A stretch of 57,428 nucleotides of DNA from NCBI GenBank assembly GCA_021846505.1, contig JAJZWV010000015.1, positions 1 through 57,428 on the forward strand. The letters are read 5' to 3'. Each line of letters opens with the position of its first letter. The stretch's first letter is position 1. This document shows positions 30,864-40,806 of the stretch, piece after piece. The stretch is from Bacillota bacterium (GTDB lineage Bacteria > Bacillota > Sulfobacillia > Sulfobacillales > JAIMBI01). Made by a program: the position numbers and the translations under genes. The notes under the pieces were generated by a model. That model was not told the DNA's origin and searched no databases. It saw only the letters and a list, made by a program, of their open reading frames with translations.

Positions 30864-31946
30864 ATGGACATTTTTGAGGCCATGCGTGAGCACGGGCACG
30901 AGCAGCTGATTTTCAACTTTGACGAAGCCAGCGGCCTTAAGGCGATTATTGCCATCCACAACACCACCCTGGGGCCGGCCCTCGGGGGATGCCGGATGCG
31001 GGCTTATGATACGGAAGAGGAAGCTGTGCGGGATGCGCTGCGGCTGTCGCAGGGCATGACCTACAAGTCGGCGGCGGCTGGACTCGACTACGGGGGCGGC
31101 AAAGCCGTCATCATTGGCAATCCGGCCACCGACAAGAGCGAGGCGGTATTCCGGGCGCTGGGCCGCTTTTTGGAAACCCTGGGCGGCCGGTTCGTCACGG
31201 GTGAGGACGTGGGAACAGACGGGGATGACTTCGTCTTTGCCGCCCGGGAGACCGACTACCTGGTGGGCTTGCCCCCGGGCTACGGCGGGTCCGGCGACAG
31301 CGGCGACCTAACAGCCTTGGGGGTGGTGCAGGCGATTCGCGCCGGGCTCCAGCACGCGTTCGGGGACGCCAGCCCGGCGGGCCGGCGCGTGGTGGTGCAG
31401 GGACTCGGCAAAGTGGGGCGCCACGTGGTGCGGCGGCTGGTGGAGGCCGACGCCGAGGTGCTGGTGGCCGACATCGATCCCCGGGCGGTCGGGACGGTGA
31501 CGGCGCAGTTCGGCGTGGAGCCGCTGGACCCCTGGTCCGTGGCCGACGCGCCCTGCGACGTGTTTTCGCCCTGCGCGCTGGGCAGTGTCGTGACGCCAGA
31601 CACCTTGGGCCGCTTTCAGTGCCGACTCATCGCGGGCTCCGCCAACAACCAGCTCAGCGATGAGGCCATGGGCGATGCGTTGCGAGCCCGCGGCATTTTG
31701 TATGCCCCGGACTTCATCGCCAACGCCGGCGGCCTGTTGCAGATGGCGGATGAGCGGCAGGGATACCGCGCCGAGCGCGCGCAGCATCGCGTCGAGGGCA
31801 TCTTCGATTTCCTGGTGACGCTGTTTCGGGAGTCGGATGAGCGGCAGGTGGCGACCAATCGGCTGGCACTCACGCTGGTGGAGGAGCGGCTGTCGCTTTA
31901 CCACCGCATTCACCGCATCTGGGCCGAGGGGCCGGGCCGCCGGTAG
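30864..31946 (+). CDS. Leucine (branched-chain amino acid) dehydrogenase
   Basis: A 360-residue NAD-dependent Glu/Leu/Phe/Val dehydrogenase, converting leucine, valine or isoleucine to 2-oxo acids. The active-site region is ALGGCRMRAYDT, GMTYKSAAAGLDYGGGKAVI (Lys68 and Lys80), ETLGGRFVTGEDVGT; the NAD fold is VVVQGLGKVGRHVVRRL; and IAGSANNQL is typical. A GGGAGGTGATCC element lies about 20 bp upstream, so the site directly before ATG is weak. It feeds 2-oxo acids towards branched acyl-CoAs, in line with the isobutyryl-CoA mutase-like gene 1.3 kb downstream. Confidence 0.93.
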   Translation: MDIFEAMREHGHEQLIFNFDEASGLKAIIAIHNTTLGPALGGCRMRAYDTEEEAVRDALRLSQGMTYKSAAAGLDYGGGKAVIIGNPATDKSEAVFRALGRFLETLGGRFVTGEDVGTDGDDFVFAARETDYLVGLPPGYGGSGDSGDLTALGVVQAIRAGLQHAFGDASPAGRRVVVQGLGKVGRHVVRRLVEADAEVLVADIDPRAVGTVTAQFGVEPLDPWSVADAPCDVFSPCALGSVVTPDTLGRFQCRLIAGSANNQLSDEAMGDALRARGILYAPDFIANAGGLLQMADERQGYRAERAQHRVEGIFDFLVTLFRESDERQVATNRLALTLVEERLSLYHRIHRIWAEGPGRR

Positions 31947-31963
31947 TCCGGGCGTGCGGCGCT

Positions 31964-32527
31964 TCAGGCTCTCCGCCACGGCTTCCGCGGCGGGGCGATC
32001 TTGGGCGACCAGCCCTGCACACACGGAGGATCGATGAAGGGTGGCCCAGCCGCGGTGCCTGCCTCGACGGCAGCCCGGATGTCGGCGGCGGAGTGGACTT
32101 CCGTGAGCGGCAGGGGGTGTGGCGCATAGGGCGTCCAGCGCTGGCGCAGCCACCCGCAGCACGCGGTGCGTCGCATGTCTTCCACCCGGCGCGGAAGCTC
32201 GGGGTCCCGGGCGGCCCGCCGGTCGAGCTCGCTGGCCCGCCAGGGCGAATCGGGCGAGGGCTTCGGCCACGCGCACCCGATCGCGCGCCAGTTTTCGCCA
32301 CCGGGGAAGATCTTGCGTCGGCGGCGAAACCGGATAGGGGATTCCGACGTCGGCCAGCAGGGGCAGCTCAAAGGCGCTCCAGCCCACAGTGGGGGTATGA
32401 CGCGCACCTGGGCGGACTGTGGCCACCGGGGTCCGTGTTCCCAGTAGCTGACGTAGTATTCGGAGACGCCCAGGCGCCGGCCCCACTCCGCAGCGGACAG
32501 GCCCGAGGTGTGGCGCAGATAGCGCAC
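31964..32527 (-). pseudogene. XRE-like HTH protein, probably double-frameshifted
   Basis: The first 40 residues after ATG 32527 form a helix-turn-helix: MRYLRHTSGLSAAEWGRRLG, then VSEYYVSYWEHGPRWPQS. After about 32400 this frame turns Pro/Cys-rich, while a neighbouring frame becomes protein-like (GWSAFELPLLADVGIPYP to DRVRVAEALARFAL). From about 32235 the first frame is good again (ELDRRAARDPELPRRVEDMR, HSAADIRAAVEAG). Two compensating frameshifts would explain this. It resembles phage or plasmid regulators; function unknown. Confidence 0.45.
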
Positions 32528-32661
32528 TGGGGGGCGCAGGACGGCATTTGGCGTGGCACCGGATCAGCCTCCTGGTGGTGCTTTGGCAAGGATCTAAGTG
32601 GCTGGCCAGTTTGCCAACCCGCGGCGGGGCTGGGTGACTGGCGCGAAGAGAGGGGTGGGAC

Positions 32662-33120
32662 ATGCCCATTTCCGAGTATCTCCGCGGCGTGCGGGCCCGC
32701 GTGGGCCACGATTTACTGCTGATTCCCAGCGTAGGGGCGCTGATCCACGACCGGGCGGGCCGCCTGCTGCTGGCGGTCCGCAGCGACAACGGCGAGCTGA
32801 TGCTGCCGGGCGGCGCCATAGATCCGGGAGAAGGCCCACGGGCGGCGGTGGTGCGCGAAGTGCGGGAGGAAACTGGCCTCGAGGTGCTGCCGGCGCATCT
32901 GGTGGCAGTGGTGGGCCCCTACCCGGTCGTCTACCCCAACGGGGACCGGGTGGAATACACCGGCATTGTGTGGTGGTGCGAGGTGGTCGGCGGCGTGCTG
33001 ACGCCGCTGGACGGCGAGTGTGCCGGCTTTCGCTGGGTGGAGCCGGATGGGATGCCGCCGCTCGGCTATCCGCCGTCGGTGTTTGCCTGGCGTCCCGGCA
33101 TGGCCCCGGTCATCTCTTGA
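32662..33120 (+). CDS. Nudix hydrolase
   Basis: A 152-residue Nudix protein with the complete box GAIDPGEGPRAAVVREVREETG (residues about 50-72), matching Gx5Ex7REUxEExGU, so the metal-binding glutamates are intact. It cleaves a nucleoside diphosphate linked to some moiety X; substrate unknown. YPVVYPNGDRVEYTGIVWWC is typical of the YjhB-like group. The ATG follows GAGGGGTGGGAC. Confidence 0.92.
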   Translation: MPISEYLRGVRARVGHDLLLIPSVGALIHDRAGRLLLAVRSDNGELMLPGGAIDPGEGPRAAVVREVREETGLEVLPAHLVAVVGPYPVVYPNGDRVEYTGIVWWCEVVGGVLTPLDGECAGFRWVEPDGMPPLGYPPSVFAWRPGMAPVIS

Positions 33121-33145
33121 CCCCAGGATCCCGAATTTGTTATCA
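33117..33145 (+). promoter_or_regulatory. Candidate promoter for the acyl-CoA mutase operon
   Basis: TTGACC (33117-33122), 17 bp, then TTATCA (33140-33145). The -35 box is good and the -10 box fair. It overlaps the Nudix stop codon and lies 52 bp before the mutase ATG. It would drive the mutase, the small membrane protein and the amidohydrolase. Confidence 0.45.
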
Positions 33146-33197
33146 CTGAGCCAGACGCTAGCGCGAACGGCTTCAGCTTGGGAAAGGGGCATCCGGC

Positions 33198-34829
<1,632 letters not shown>

Positions 34830-34859
34830 TGGACCACGCCATCGAGGGAGGAACGCGCC

Positions 34860-35060
34860 GTGCCGGGTCCGTTGGGAAATGTGTCTCTCTGCCTGTCGAG
34901 TGGCACGATTTTGATATCGCTGGGCCTGATGGTGATGGGGACCCGTGTGGTGGAGCGAGGGACGCGGGGCAAAGGCTTCCGGCAGGCGACCTCGTTCTGC
35001 GGGCAGGTGGGCGCCGCCTTGGTGGTGGTGGAGGGACCCATGCTCGTCACGCCCCTGTGA
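34860..35060 (+). CDS. Small hydrophobic protein, 66 aa, unknown
   Basis: GTG 34860 follows GGGAGGAACGCGCC, a strong ribosome site 30 bp after the mutase stop. The protein has a hydrophobic N-terminal segment (SLCLSSGTILISLGLMVMG), a basic middle (RGTRGKGFR) and a second hydrophobic part (VGAALVVVEG), so it may insert in the membrane. Its TGA overlaps the GTG of the amidohydrolase (GTGA), so it is part of that operon or acts as a translational leader. No family recognised. Confidence 0.5.
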   Translation: MPGPLGNVSLCLSSGTILISLGLMVMGTRVVERGTRGKGFRQATSFCGQVGAALVVVEGPMLVTPL

Positions 35061-36601
35061 CGGCGGGAGCCGGCAGCCTTCGGGGGCTCATCGCCTGGAC
35101 TGATGCCCACTGGCTGGTGTCGCCCGCCGAGGCGGCCACCACCGTGCTGACGGACGCGGACGGCCGCATCTGCGCGGTGGGGGGCGATGAACTGGCGGAC
35201 GGTGCCGACCGCGTTGAGCGCCTCGGGGGGCGCTTCGGCAGCGCTGGCTTGTGGGACAGCCACCTGCATTGGATGGGATTGGCGGAGCAGGCGTCGAGGC
35301 TGGATGTCACGGCGGTCGGCAGCCTGGCGGATCTGTACGCCAAAGTCGCTGAGGCGGCCGCCGCGCTGCCGCCAGGCGAGGTGCTGGTAGGCGCTGGCTG
35401 GAATCAGAACCGGTGGGGCGGCGGCTGGCCTGATCGGGCGGGCTTGGACCGCGCCGCCCGGGGGAGGCCGGTGGTGCTTTGGGCGCGCGATCACCACGGG
35501 CTGGTGGCCAGCTCGGCGGCGCTGGAGATGGCATGGGGCGGCGCCGATCCCGTGGACCCGCCTGGAGGCCGGTATGAGCGCTGCCAGGGCCAGCTGACGG
35601 GCTTGGTGCGGGAAACCGCCGCCAACGATCTGGCGGCCCGCCTTCCGTCGCTCCCGATCGGCGCTCTCCAGGCGCAGCTGCCGGCCATCGCCGAGCGGCT
35701 CTCCCGTTTGGGCCTGGTGGGAGCGACCGGCATGGAGCCTGGGCGCTGGCTTTCGCCGCTGGAGGCGTTCCTTACGGAGCGGCAGGCGTTTCGCACTCAG
35801 GTGTTTGTGACCGATGGCGAAGCCGGGTTCACCAGCCCGCCGGCGCCGTGGTTTCGCGTGGTGGGTGCCAAGCGGTTTGCCGACGGTGCCTTGGGCACCC
35901 GGACCGCGGCGCTGTCGGCGCCCTACGCGGACGGGACCGGCTCGGGCGTGTGGCGCATCGCGCCGGAGGAGCTGGCGGCGGTGGTGGCCCGCGCGGCGGC
36001 AGAGGGCTGCGGCGCGGTGGCCGTGCATGCCATTGGGGATGCCGCGGCGGCCGCGGTGCTGCGCCACTTGGCGGGGCTTCCGCGAACACACTCGGGTGTG
36101 GCGCACCGCTTGGAGCATGCTCAGCTGATGGATCCGGAGGCGGTGGCGCAAATGGGCCGTGCTGAGGGGCTGGTCGCTTCCGTGCAGCCGGTGCACCTCC
36201 TGGAAGACCGGGCGGCGATGGATCAGGCGTGGCCGGACCGGGCCGGGTGGAGCTTTCCCCATGCGTCGCTGGCCCGGGCCGGCGTGCCGCTGCTGCTGGG
36301 CTCCGACGCCCCCATCGAGACGCCGGACCCGGTGGTGGGGATGCAGGCCGCCGTGTGGCGGGCGCGCGACGGGGAGGTGCCGTGGCAGCCGCAGGAAGCG
36401 CTCACGCCGTGGCAGGCGCTGGACGGCTATACGCGCCATCCGGCGGCGGCCGACCAGCGCCAGGGCGGGCGGCTGGCGGCCGGCGGATGGGCGGACTTTA
36501 CCCTGTATGATCGAGACCCGATCCAAGCGCTGGCGCACCGCCAGCCGTTTGCGGTCGTCGGCACGGTGGTGGCAGGCCGCTGGGTTCATCGCGCGTTTTA
36601 G
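35057..36601 (+). CDS. YtcJ-like metal-dependent amidohydrolase
   Basis: A 514-residue amidohydrolase-superfamily protein of the YtcJ (Amidohydro_3) group. The metal-binding strand is SAGLWDSHLHWMGLA; RGRPVVLWARDHHGLVASSAA, GAKRFADGALGTRTAALSAPY, VAVHAIGDAAAAAVL, HRLEHAQLM and LLLGSDAPIETPDP are all in order. It would hydrolyse C-N bonds in cyclic or acyl amides; substrate unknown. The GTG 35057 start, coupled by GTGA to the small ORF, is chosen because upstream sequence in frame lacks homology. The operon suggests a link to the mutase, but this is unproven. Confidence 0.88.
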   Translation: MTAGAGSLRGLIAWTDAHWLVSPAEAATTVLTDADGRICAVGGDELADGADRVERLGGRFGSAGLWDSHLHWMGLAEQASRLDVTAVGSLADLYAKVAEAAAALPPGEVLVGAGWNQNRWGGGWPDRAGLDRAARGRPVVLWARDHHGLVASSAALEMAWGGADPVDPPGGRYERCQGQLTGLVRETAANDLAARLPSLPIGALQAQLPAIAERLSRLGLVGATGMEPGRWLSPLEAFLTERQAFRTQVFVTDGEAGFTSPPAPWFRVVGAKRFADGALGTRTAALSAPYADGTGSGVWRIAPEELAAVVARAAAEGCGAVAVHAIGDAAAAAVLRHLAGLPRTHSGVAHRLEHAQLMDPEAVAQMGRAEGLVASVQPVHLLEDRAAMDQAWPDRAGWSFPHASLARAGVPLLLGSDAPIETPDPVVGMQAAVWRARDGEVPWQPQEALTPWQALDGYTRHPAAADQRQGGRLAAGGWADFTLYDRDPIQALAHRQPFAVVGTVVAGRWVHRAF

Positions 36602-36649
36602 CGGCGGGGGCCCAGCGCCACCGGTCCCCACCGGAGAAAGGAGCCCCCG

Positions 36650-37471
36650 ATGCCACTGCCTGAAGGGCTAACCTGCGAACTCATCGCCATTAACCGCATG
36701 GTGGATCCCAGCACGCTGGCCACGCTGCACGAGGTGCCCGTGGATGACTTGGCCGCGCTGGGTGCCCGCAACTGCTACTCGCCGAAAGCGCCCGGGGTGC
36801 TGAGAGCCACCATGACCGGTCGGGAAAAGGATTCGGCGATTCGGACCACGGTCTCCTCCAAGCACTGGACGGTGGCCGGGCATCTTACGTTTACGTTTGC
36901 CTATTCGTGCTCGATGGCGGCGCTGAAGCAAATTACCCGGCGCCGCACGGGGGTGGTGTTTTCCGTCAAGTCCGGGCGCTACGTGCGGGGCAAGCACTGG
37001 CAGAGCTTTGTGATTCCGCCGACGGTGCAGGCCCATCCGGAGGCGCTCGCGCTATATGTTGAGCATCTGCAGGCGGGCGCGCGCCTGGCGGACCGGCTGG
37101 AGCGCGACTTTGGGGTTCCGGCCGAGGATGCGCGGTATCTGTCAGCCGAGGGGAAGCTGACGCATGTCGTGATGACGGTGAACGGCGAGGCGCTGATTGA
37201 CTGGGCCACGAAGCGGGAGTGCTACGGCGCGCAGTGGGAAGTGCGCGCCCTGATGGTGGAGTGGCTCCGCGCGGCGCGGCGCGTGGCCCCCAAAGTATTT
37301 TATCGGGTGGGGGCACCCTGTGTGATGGCGGGCATCTGCACGGAGATGCGGTCGCGCTATGATGTGTGTCCGCGGAAGAAGGCGTTTCCGCATCAGGATG
37401 ACTTGGCACGCCAGTGGCGGGAGGCTCGCCGCAGCACCGTCGACCCTGCGGCGCTGCTGGACGCCACCTAG
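36650..37471 (+). CDS. thyX: Divergent ThyX-like flavin-dependent thymidylate synthase
   Basis: A 273-residue ThyX-family protein: SKHWTVAGHLTFTFAYSCS early on, SGRYVR at 108-113, then VMTVNGEALIDWATKRE and CYGAQWEVRALMVEW near 190-215, matching the ThyX core. The hallmark RHRxxSxNExSxR is altered: residues 97-111 read RRRTGVVFSVKSGRY, so the first His is Arg and the Asn-Glu pair is missing. It would make dTMP from dUMP using FAD, NADPH and methylene-tetrahydrofolate if active. No thyA is in the window. The ribosome site is GAAAGGAG. Thioredoxin reductase follows. Confidence 0.75.
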   Translation: MPLPEGLTCELIAINRMVDPSTLATLHEVPVDDLAALGARNCYSPKAPGVLRATMTGREKDSAIRTTVSSKHWTVAGHLTFTFAYSCSMAALKQITRRRTGVVFSVKSGRYVRGKHWQSFVIPPTVQAHPEALALYVEHLQAGARLADRLERDFGVPAEDARYLSAEGKLTHVVMTVNGEALIDWATKRECYGAQWEVRALMVEWLRAARRVAPKVFYRVGAPCVMAGICTEMRSRYDVCPRKKAFPHQDDLARQWREARRSTVDPAALLDAT

Positions 37472-37515
37472 GGGGCCGCGCTCGCCGGTGGCAGGATCAG
37501 AAGGGGAGTGGAGTT

Positions 37516-38481
37516 ATGACAGAAGGCACATCGGGCGGAGCAGTGCGCCAGGTGCTGCCGGTGGTGATTGTTGGCTCAGGGATTTCGGGGCTGTCGGCCG
37601 CGGTGTACGCTGCGCGCGCGCAGCTTGCCCCGCTGGTGATTGAGGGCTCCGAGCCCGGCGGCCAACTGACGCTCACCTCGGAGGTGGAAAACTACCCGGG
37701 ATTCGAGGACCCCATTTTAGGTGTGGATTTGGTGGAGCGCATGAAAAAGCAGGCCGCCCGGTTTGGAGCCCGCTACCGCTCCGATGACGTGGTAGGCGTG
37801 GACTTGTCGGTGCGTCCCTTTGCGATCACGCTGGGGCGCGGCGGTCCCCTCTACGCTCACACGCTGATCGTGGCGTCCGGGGCGCGGGCGCGGCTATTGG
37901 GGCTGCCGGGCGAGTCGGAGCTGTTTGGGCGTGGGCTGTCCAGCTGCGCCACCTGCGACGGCGCCTTCTTTCGGGACCGCGTGGTGGCGGTGGTCGGGGG
38001 CGGCGACTCCGCCATGGAAGAGGCGATGTTCCTGACGCGCTACGCCAAAAAAGTTTACGTAGTGCATCGGCGGCGGGAGCTCAGGGCCAGCCGCATTCTC
38101 GCCGATCGCGCCCAGTCCAAGCCGGAGATCGAGTTTGTGTGGAACGCCGCCGTGACCGCCATCCACCAAGACCAGTCCATGGTGAGCGGAGTGACGCTGA
38201 CCGACGTGGAAACCCACGAAACCCGTGAGCTGCCCCTCGATGGCCTGTTTTTGGCCATCGGGCACGTCCCCAACACTGAGTGGCTGAAGGGCCAGCTACC
38301 CACCGACGAGCACGGCTACCTGGTGTCTCACCCCGGCACCAGCGAAACGGCGATTCCGGGGGTGTTTGTGGCCGGGGACGTCGCGGACCCCCTGTACCAG
38401 CAGGCGGTGACGGCGGCTGGCACCGGCTGCATCGCGGCGCTGGATGCCGAGGAGTATTTGGCGGAGCACAATTTAGGCTAA
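37516..38481 (+). CDS. trxB: Thioredoxin reductase
   Basis: A 321-residue flavoprotein reducing thioredoxin with NADPH. FAD motif VIVGSGISGLSAAVYAAR (18-35), redox pair CATC (Cys144/Cys147) in SSCATCDGAFF, NADPH motif VAVVGGGDSAMEEAMFL, and GVFVAGDVADPLYQQAVTAAG near the end. ATG follows AAGGGGAGTGGAGTT. The N-terminal 14 residues are an extension before the Rossmann strand. Confidence 0.95.
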   Translation: MTEGTSGGAVRQVLPVVIVGSGISGLSAAVYAARAQLAPLVIEGSEPGGQLTLTSEVENYPGFEDPILGVDLVERMKKQAARFGARYRSDDVVGVDLSVRPFAITLGRGGPLYAHTLIVASGARARLLGLPGESELFGRGLSSCATCDGAFFRDRVVAVVGGGDSAMEEAMFLTRYAKKVYVVHRRRELRASRILADRAQSKPEIEFVWNAAVTAIHQDQSMVSGVTLTDVETHETRELPLDGLFLAIGHVPNTEWLKGQLPTDEHGYLVSHPGTSETAIPGVFVAGDVADPLYQQAVTAAGTGCIAALDAEEYLAEHNLG

Positions 38482-38606
38482 CGCGGGCGCAAGAATCGTT
38501 CGCCTAGATGCGCCGCGGGCAGACCGTTGTCGCCAGCGATAGCGCGATGGACTGTCGTGGGATGCGAATGAGGGCATACGGTGTTGGATGCTGGCGTTTG
38601 CCGCGA

Positions 38607-38634
38607 TTGCGGCCGCGCTTCCCTTGCCTATAGT
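38607..38634 (+). promoter_or_regulatory. Candidate promoter upstream of the four-cysteine protein
   Basis: TTGCGG (38607-38612), a 16-bp spacer and TATAGT (38629-38634), 46 bp before the ATG. The boxes are fair matches to sigma-A consensus, within the 200-bp gap after trxB. Confidence 0.45.
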
Positions 38635-38680
38635 GGGGGCACGCGCCGATGACGCGCGACCATCTGCCGGGGGGATTCCT

Positions 38681-38932
38681 ATGCTGTCAGAACTGCAGTG
38701 CCCCGTGTGCCGCTCAGAGTCGATGGTGGAAGTGGGGCCGCTGACCGTCTTTGGCCCCAACATTGAACTCATGGATTTATCCGGCGACCAGTGCACCCTG
38801 TGCGGCCACCTAGGCATCCAGATTCCTCAGCCGTGGCTCGTGCGCTTGTTTCCCCCGGACGTCGGGCAGCTGACGCTCGCGCGGCGGGAGCGGCTGCGGC
38901 TGCGTCGGCAGCGACGCCCGCGCCTGTCCTGA
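38681..38932 (+). CDS. Small four-cysteine (zinc-ribbon-like) protein
   Basis: An 83-residue protein with two CxxC pairs: LQCPVCRSESM near residue 5-15 and QCTLCGHLG near 41-49, probably one zinc knuckle. PNIELMDLSGDQCTLCGH suggests a rubredoxin-like fold. The C-terminus is strongly basic (RRERLRLRRQRR). ATG follows a GGGGGG run; an upstream in-frame ATG at 38588 would add a hydrophobic leader but has no ribosome site. It is followed directly by a terminator. Function unknown. Confidence 0.55.
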   Translation: MLSELQCPVCRSESMVEVGPLTVFGPNIELMDLSGDQCTLCGHLGIQIPQPWLVRLFPPDVGQLTLARRERLRLRRQRRPRLS

Positions 38933-38950
38933 CAGGCGCGCCCCCTTTTC
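38920..38950 (+). terminator. Rho-independent terminator overlapping the stop codon
   Basis: A 9-bp perfect stem GCGCCTGTC / GACAGGCGC with a minimal loop, followed by GCCCCC then TTTT. The hairpin spans the TGA of the four-cysteine gene. It separates this gene from the cox cluster. Confidence 0.65.
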
Positions 38951-39003
38951 GGTACGATGAAGCGCGGTGGCCTTCATGCTGCCAAGGGGGCGACGAAACG
39001 AAC

Positions 39004-39825
39004 GTGCAGGAAGAATTGGCCACCCACGGCTACCTTGCGAGTGGCGAATTGGCCCAGCTGGTGTCGGTGGCGGTGGCCCTGGAGCGGCCGCTGCTCTTGG
39101 AGGGGCCGGCGGGCGTGGGGAAGACCGCGCTGGCAGGAGCACTGGCGGCGGTGCTGGGCCGGCCGCTGATCCGGCTGCAGTGCTACGAGGGCATAGATCG
39201 GTCGGAAGCCCTGTACGACTGGGACTACGCCCGCCAGCTGGCGGATGCCGCCCGGTCGGCGGCGGCGCAGCTGTTTTCCGAAGAGTATTTGCTGCCGCGT
39301 CCCCTGCTGTCGGCGCTGACCGCGCCCAGGGGGGCGCTGCTGCTTGTAGACGAAATCGACCGGGCGGATGAGGGCTTTGAGGCATTTCTGCTGGAGACGC
39401 TGGCCGAGGGGCAGGTGTCGATTCCGGAGCTGGGCACCGTGCGCCGCGCGGGGCCGCTGGCGGTGGTGCTCACGTCCAATCGCACGCGCGCACTGTCGGA
39501 CGCACTCCGCCGCCGCTGCCTCTATGCGCTGCTGGACTGGCCGGCGGCCAGCCGAGAGCGCGACATCGTGCGGCTGCACCATCCGGATGCAGCGCCGGCC
39601 CTGGCGGGCGAGGTGGTGCGGGTCGTGCGGCAGCTCCGGACCTGGGACCTCATCAAGCCGCCCGGGCTCGCCGAAGCGCTCGACTTGACCGCGGCCCTTA
39701 CGTGGCTGGGGTGGTCGGAGTTGACGGCTGCACGCCTGCAGTGCCTGCTCGGCACGGTCATCAAGGACGCGCTGGACTGGGCCGCCGTGGAGCCGCGCCT
39801 CGCCGAGCTGTGGGAATCCGGGTGA
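39004..39825 (+). CDS. coxD: CoxD-like MoxR-family AAA+ ATPase
   Basis: A 273-residue AAA+ ATPase. Walker A is LLLEGPAGVGKTALAGAL (about 31-48), Walker B ALLLVDEIDRA, sensor 1 VVLTSNRTRALSDALRRRC. In aerobic CO dehydrogenase clusters CoxD is a membrane-associated chaperone acting with the VWA protein CoxE to assemble the copper-sulfur-molybdenum site. Here it heads a run coxD-coxE-coxM-coxS. The GTG start is preceded by AAGGGGGCGACG at some distance. coxE starts 6 bp after its stop. Confidence 0.85.
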   Translation: MQEELATHGYLASGELAQLVSVAVALERPLLLEGPAGVGKTALAGALAAVLGRPLIRLQCYEGIDRSEALYDWDYARQLADAARSAAAQLFSEEYLLPRPLLSALTAPRGALLLVDEIDRADEGFEAFLLETLAEGQVSIPELGTVRRAGPLAVVLTSNRTRALSDALRRRCLYALLDWPAASRERDIVRLHHPDAAPALAGEVVRVVRQLRTWDLIKPPGLAEALDLTAALTWLGWSELTAARLQCLLGTVIKDALDWAAVEPRLAELWESG

Positions 39826-39831
39826 AAGGAC

Positions 39832-40689
39832 GTGGTCCCCGACGCTCCGCGCGACCAGGCCGCACCGATGCCCCCCGCGCCGCGCGCGCGGCCCCTGGTG
39901 AGCTTGGGCGGGAGGGCCGACCTTCCGCCCGACCGCCGGCAGGGGGTGGGCGGCGCGAGCCTTGCCAGCGGAGGCACGCTGGACGGCAGCCAGCTACCCG
40001 CGGCCGAGGGATTGGCGGGAGCGGTGGCCAGCTGGGCGGCTCGCGCCAAGGTGCCGGCGCTCCATCGCCGCCGCGCAGGTCCGCGCCGCGAGCTGGATGT
40101 GGCGGCGACGCTCAAGGCGGCGCGCCGGACGGCGGGCCAGGTGTGCCAGGTGCGGCGCCGGGCTCGGCCCCGGCGGATCCCCAGGCTGGTGGTGGCGTGG
40201 GATGTATCGGGATCGATGGCGGAGCAAATCCGGTACTATGGAGAGTGGCTGGCGGGCCTGGTGCGCCAGCGGGATGACGTCCGGGTGTACGCCTTTGGGG
40301 CGGGCTGGGCGGAGGTCACTCCCCTGTTGGCCGAGGCCCGCGACGTGTGGAGGGCCCTCGCGCGATTTGAGGAGTGGGGCGGGGGAACGGCAATTGGCCA
40401 GGCGCTGGCGGGCATTGCGGCCGACGATGTGTTGCGGCCGTCCACGCGCGTGGTGGTGATTTCGGATGGCTGGGAGGCGGCGCCGCCCGAGCAGCTCGCG
40501 CGCGCGCTGGCGCGTGTCCGCGGCGGCTGCGCCCGCATCGTGTGGCTGAATCCCTTGATGGCCACGCCGGGCTACCAGCCGATTCAGCGGGGCATCCGGG
40601 TGGCGCGGCGATACGTGGATCGCATGGCGGCCGGCGCCACGTACCGGGATTTAGCGCGCATCGGCCGCTCCGAGGCGACTTGGCAGTAG
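39832..40689 (+). CDS. coxE: CoxE-like VWA-domain protein
   Basis: A 285-residue VWA containing CoxE-like protein. The MIDAS motif is VVAWDVSGSMAEQI (about 120-133), and GGGTAIGQAL and VVVISDGWEAAPPEQLARAL complete the metal site. The first 75 residues are Pro/Ala-rich and low complexity. It partners with the MoxR ATPase directly upstream in metal-centre maturation of molybdenum hydroxylases. GTG 39832 follows GAAAGGAC. Confidence 0.85.
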   Translation: MVPDAPRDQAAPMPPAPRARPLVSLGGRADLPPDRRQGVGGASLASGGTLDGSQLPAAEGLAGAVASWAARAKVPALHRRRAGPRRELDVAATLKAARRTAGQVCQVRRRARPRRIPRLVVAWDVSGSMAEQIRYYGEWLAGLVRQRDDVRVYAFGAGWAEVTPLLAEARDVWRALARFEEWGGGTAIGQALAGIAADDVLRPSTRVVVISDGWEAAPPEQLARALARVRGGCARIVWLNPLMATPGYQPIQRGIRVARRYVDRMAAGATYRDLARIGRSEATWQ

Positions 40690-40806
40690 CAGGGGCAGGA
40701 AGTTGGCCCACGGCCGGAGAACCGCAGAACCCGCGCCGAGCGGGGGTGGCGATACATAGGGGTGGGCGCGGATATCCGCCCCGGCAGCAGAAAAAGGGGA
40801 GATGGC

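Noticed and set aside
31308-32819. 503-codon minus-strand frame overlapping leucine dehydrogenase
   Set aside because: Most of it is antisense to leucine dehydrogenase. Only a short central part (about 32235-32400) looks protein-like and is accounted for in the broken HTH gene.
32662-33120. Nudix gene as part of the acyl-CoA mutase operon
   Set aside because: A candidate promoter overlaps its stop codon, and 78 bp separate it from the mutase ATG, so separate transcription is likelier.
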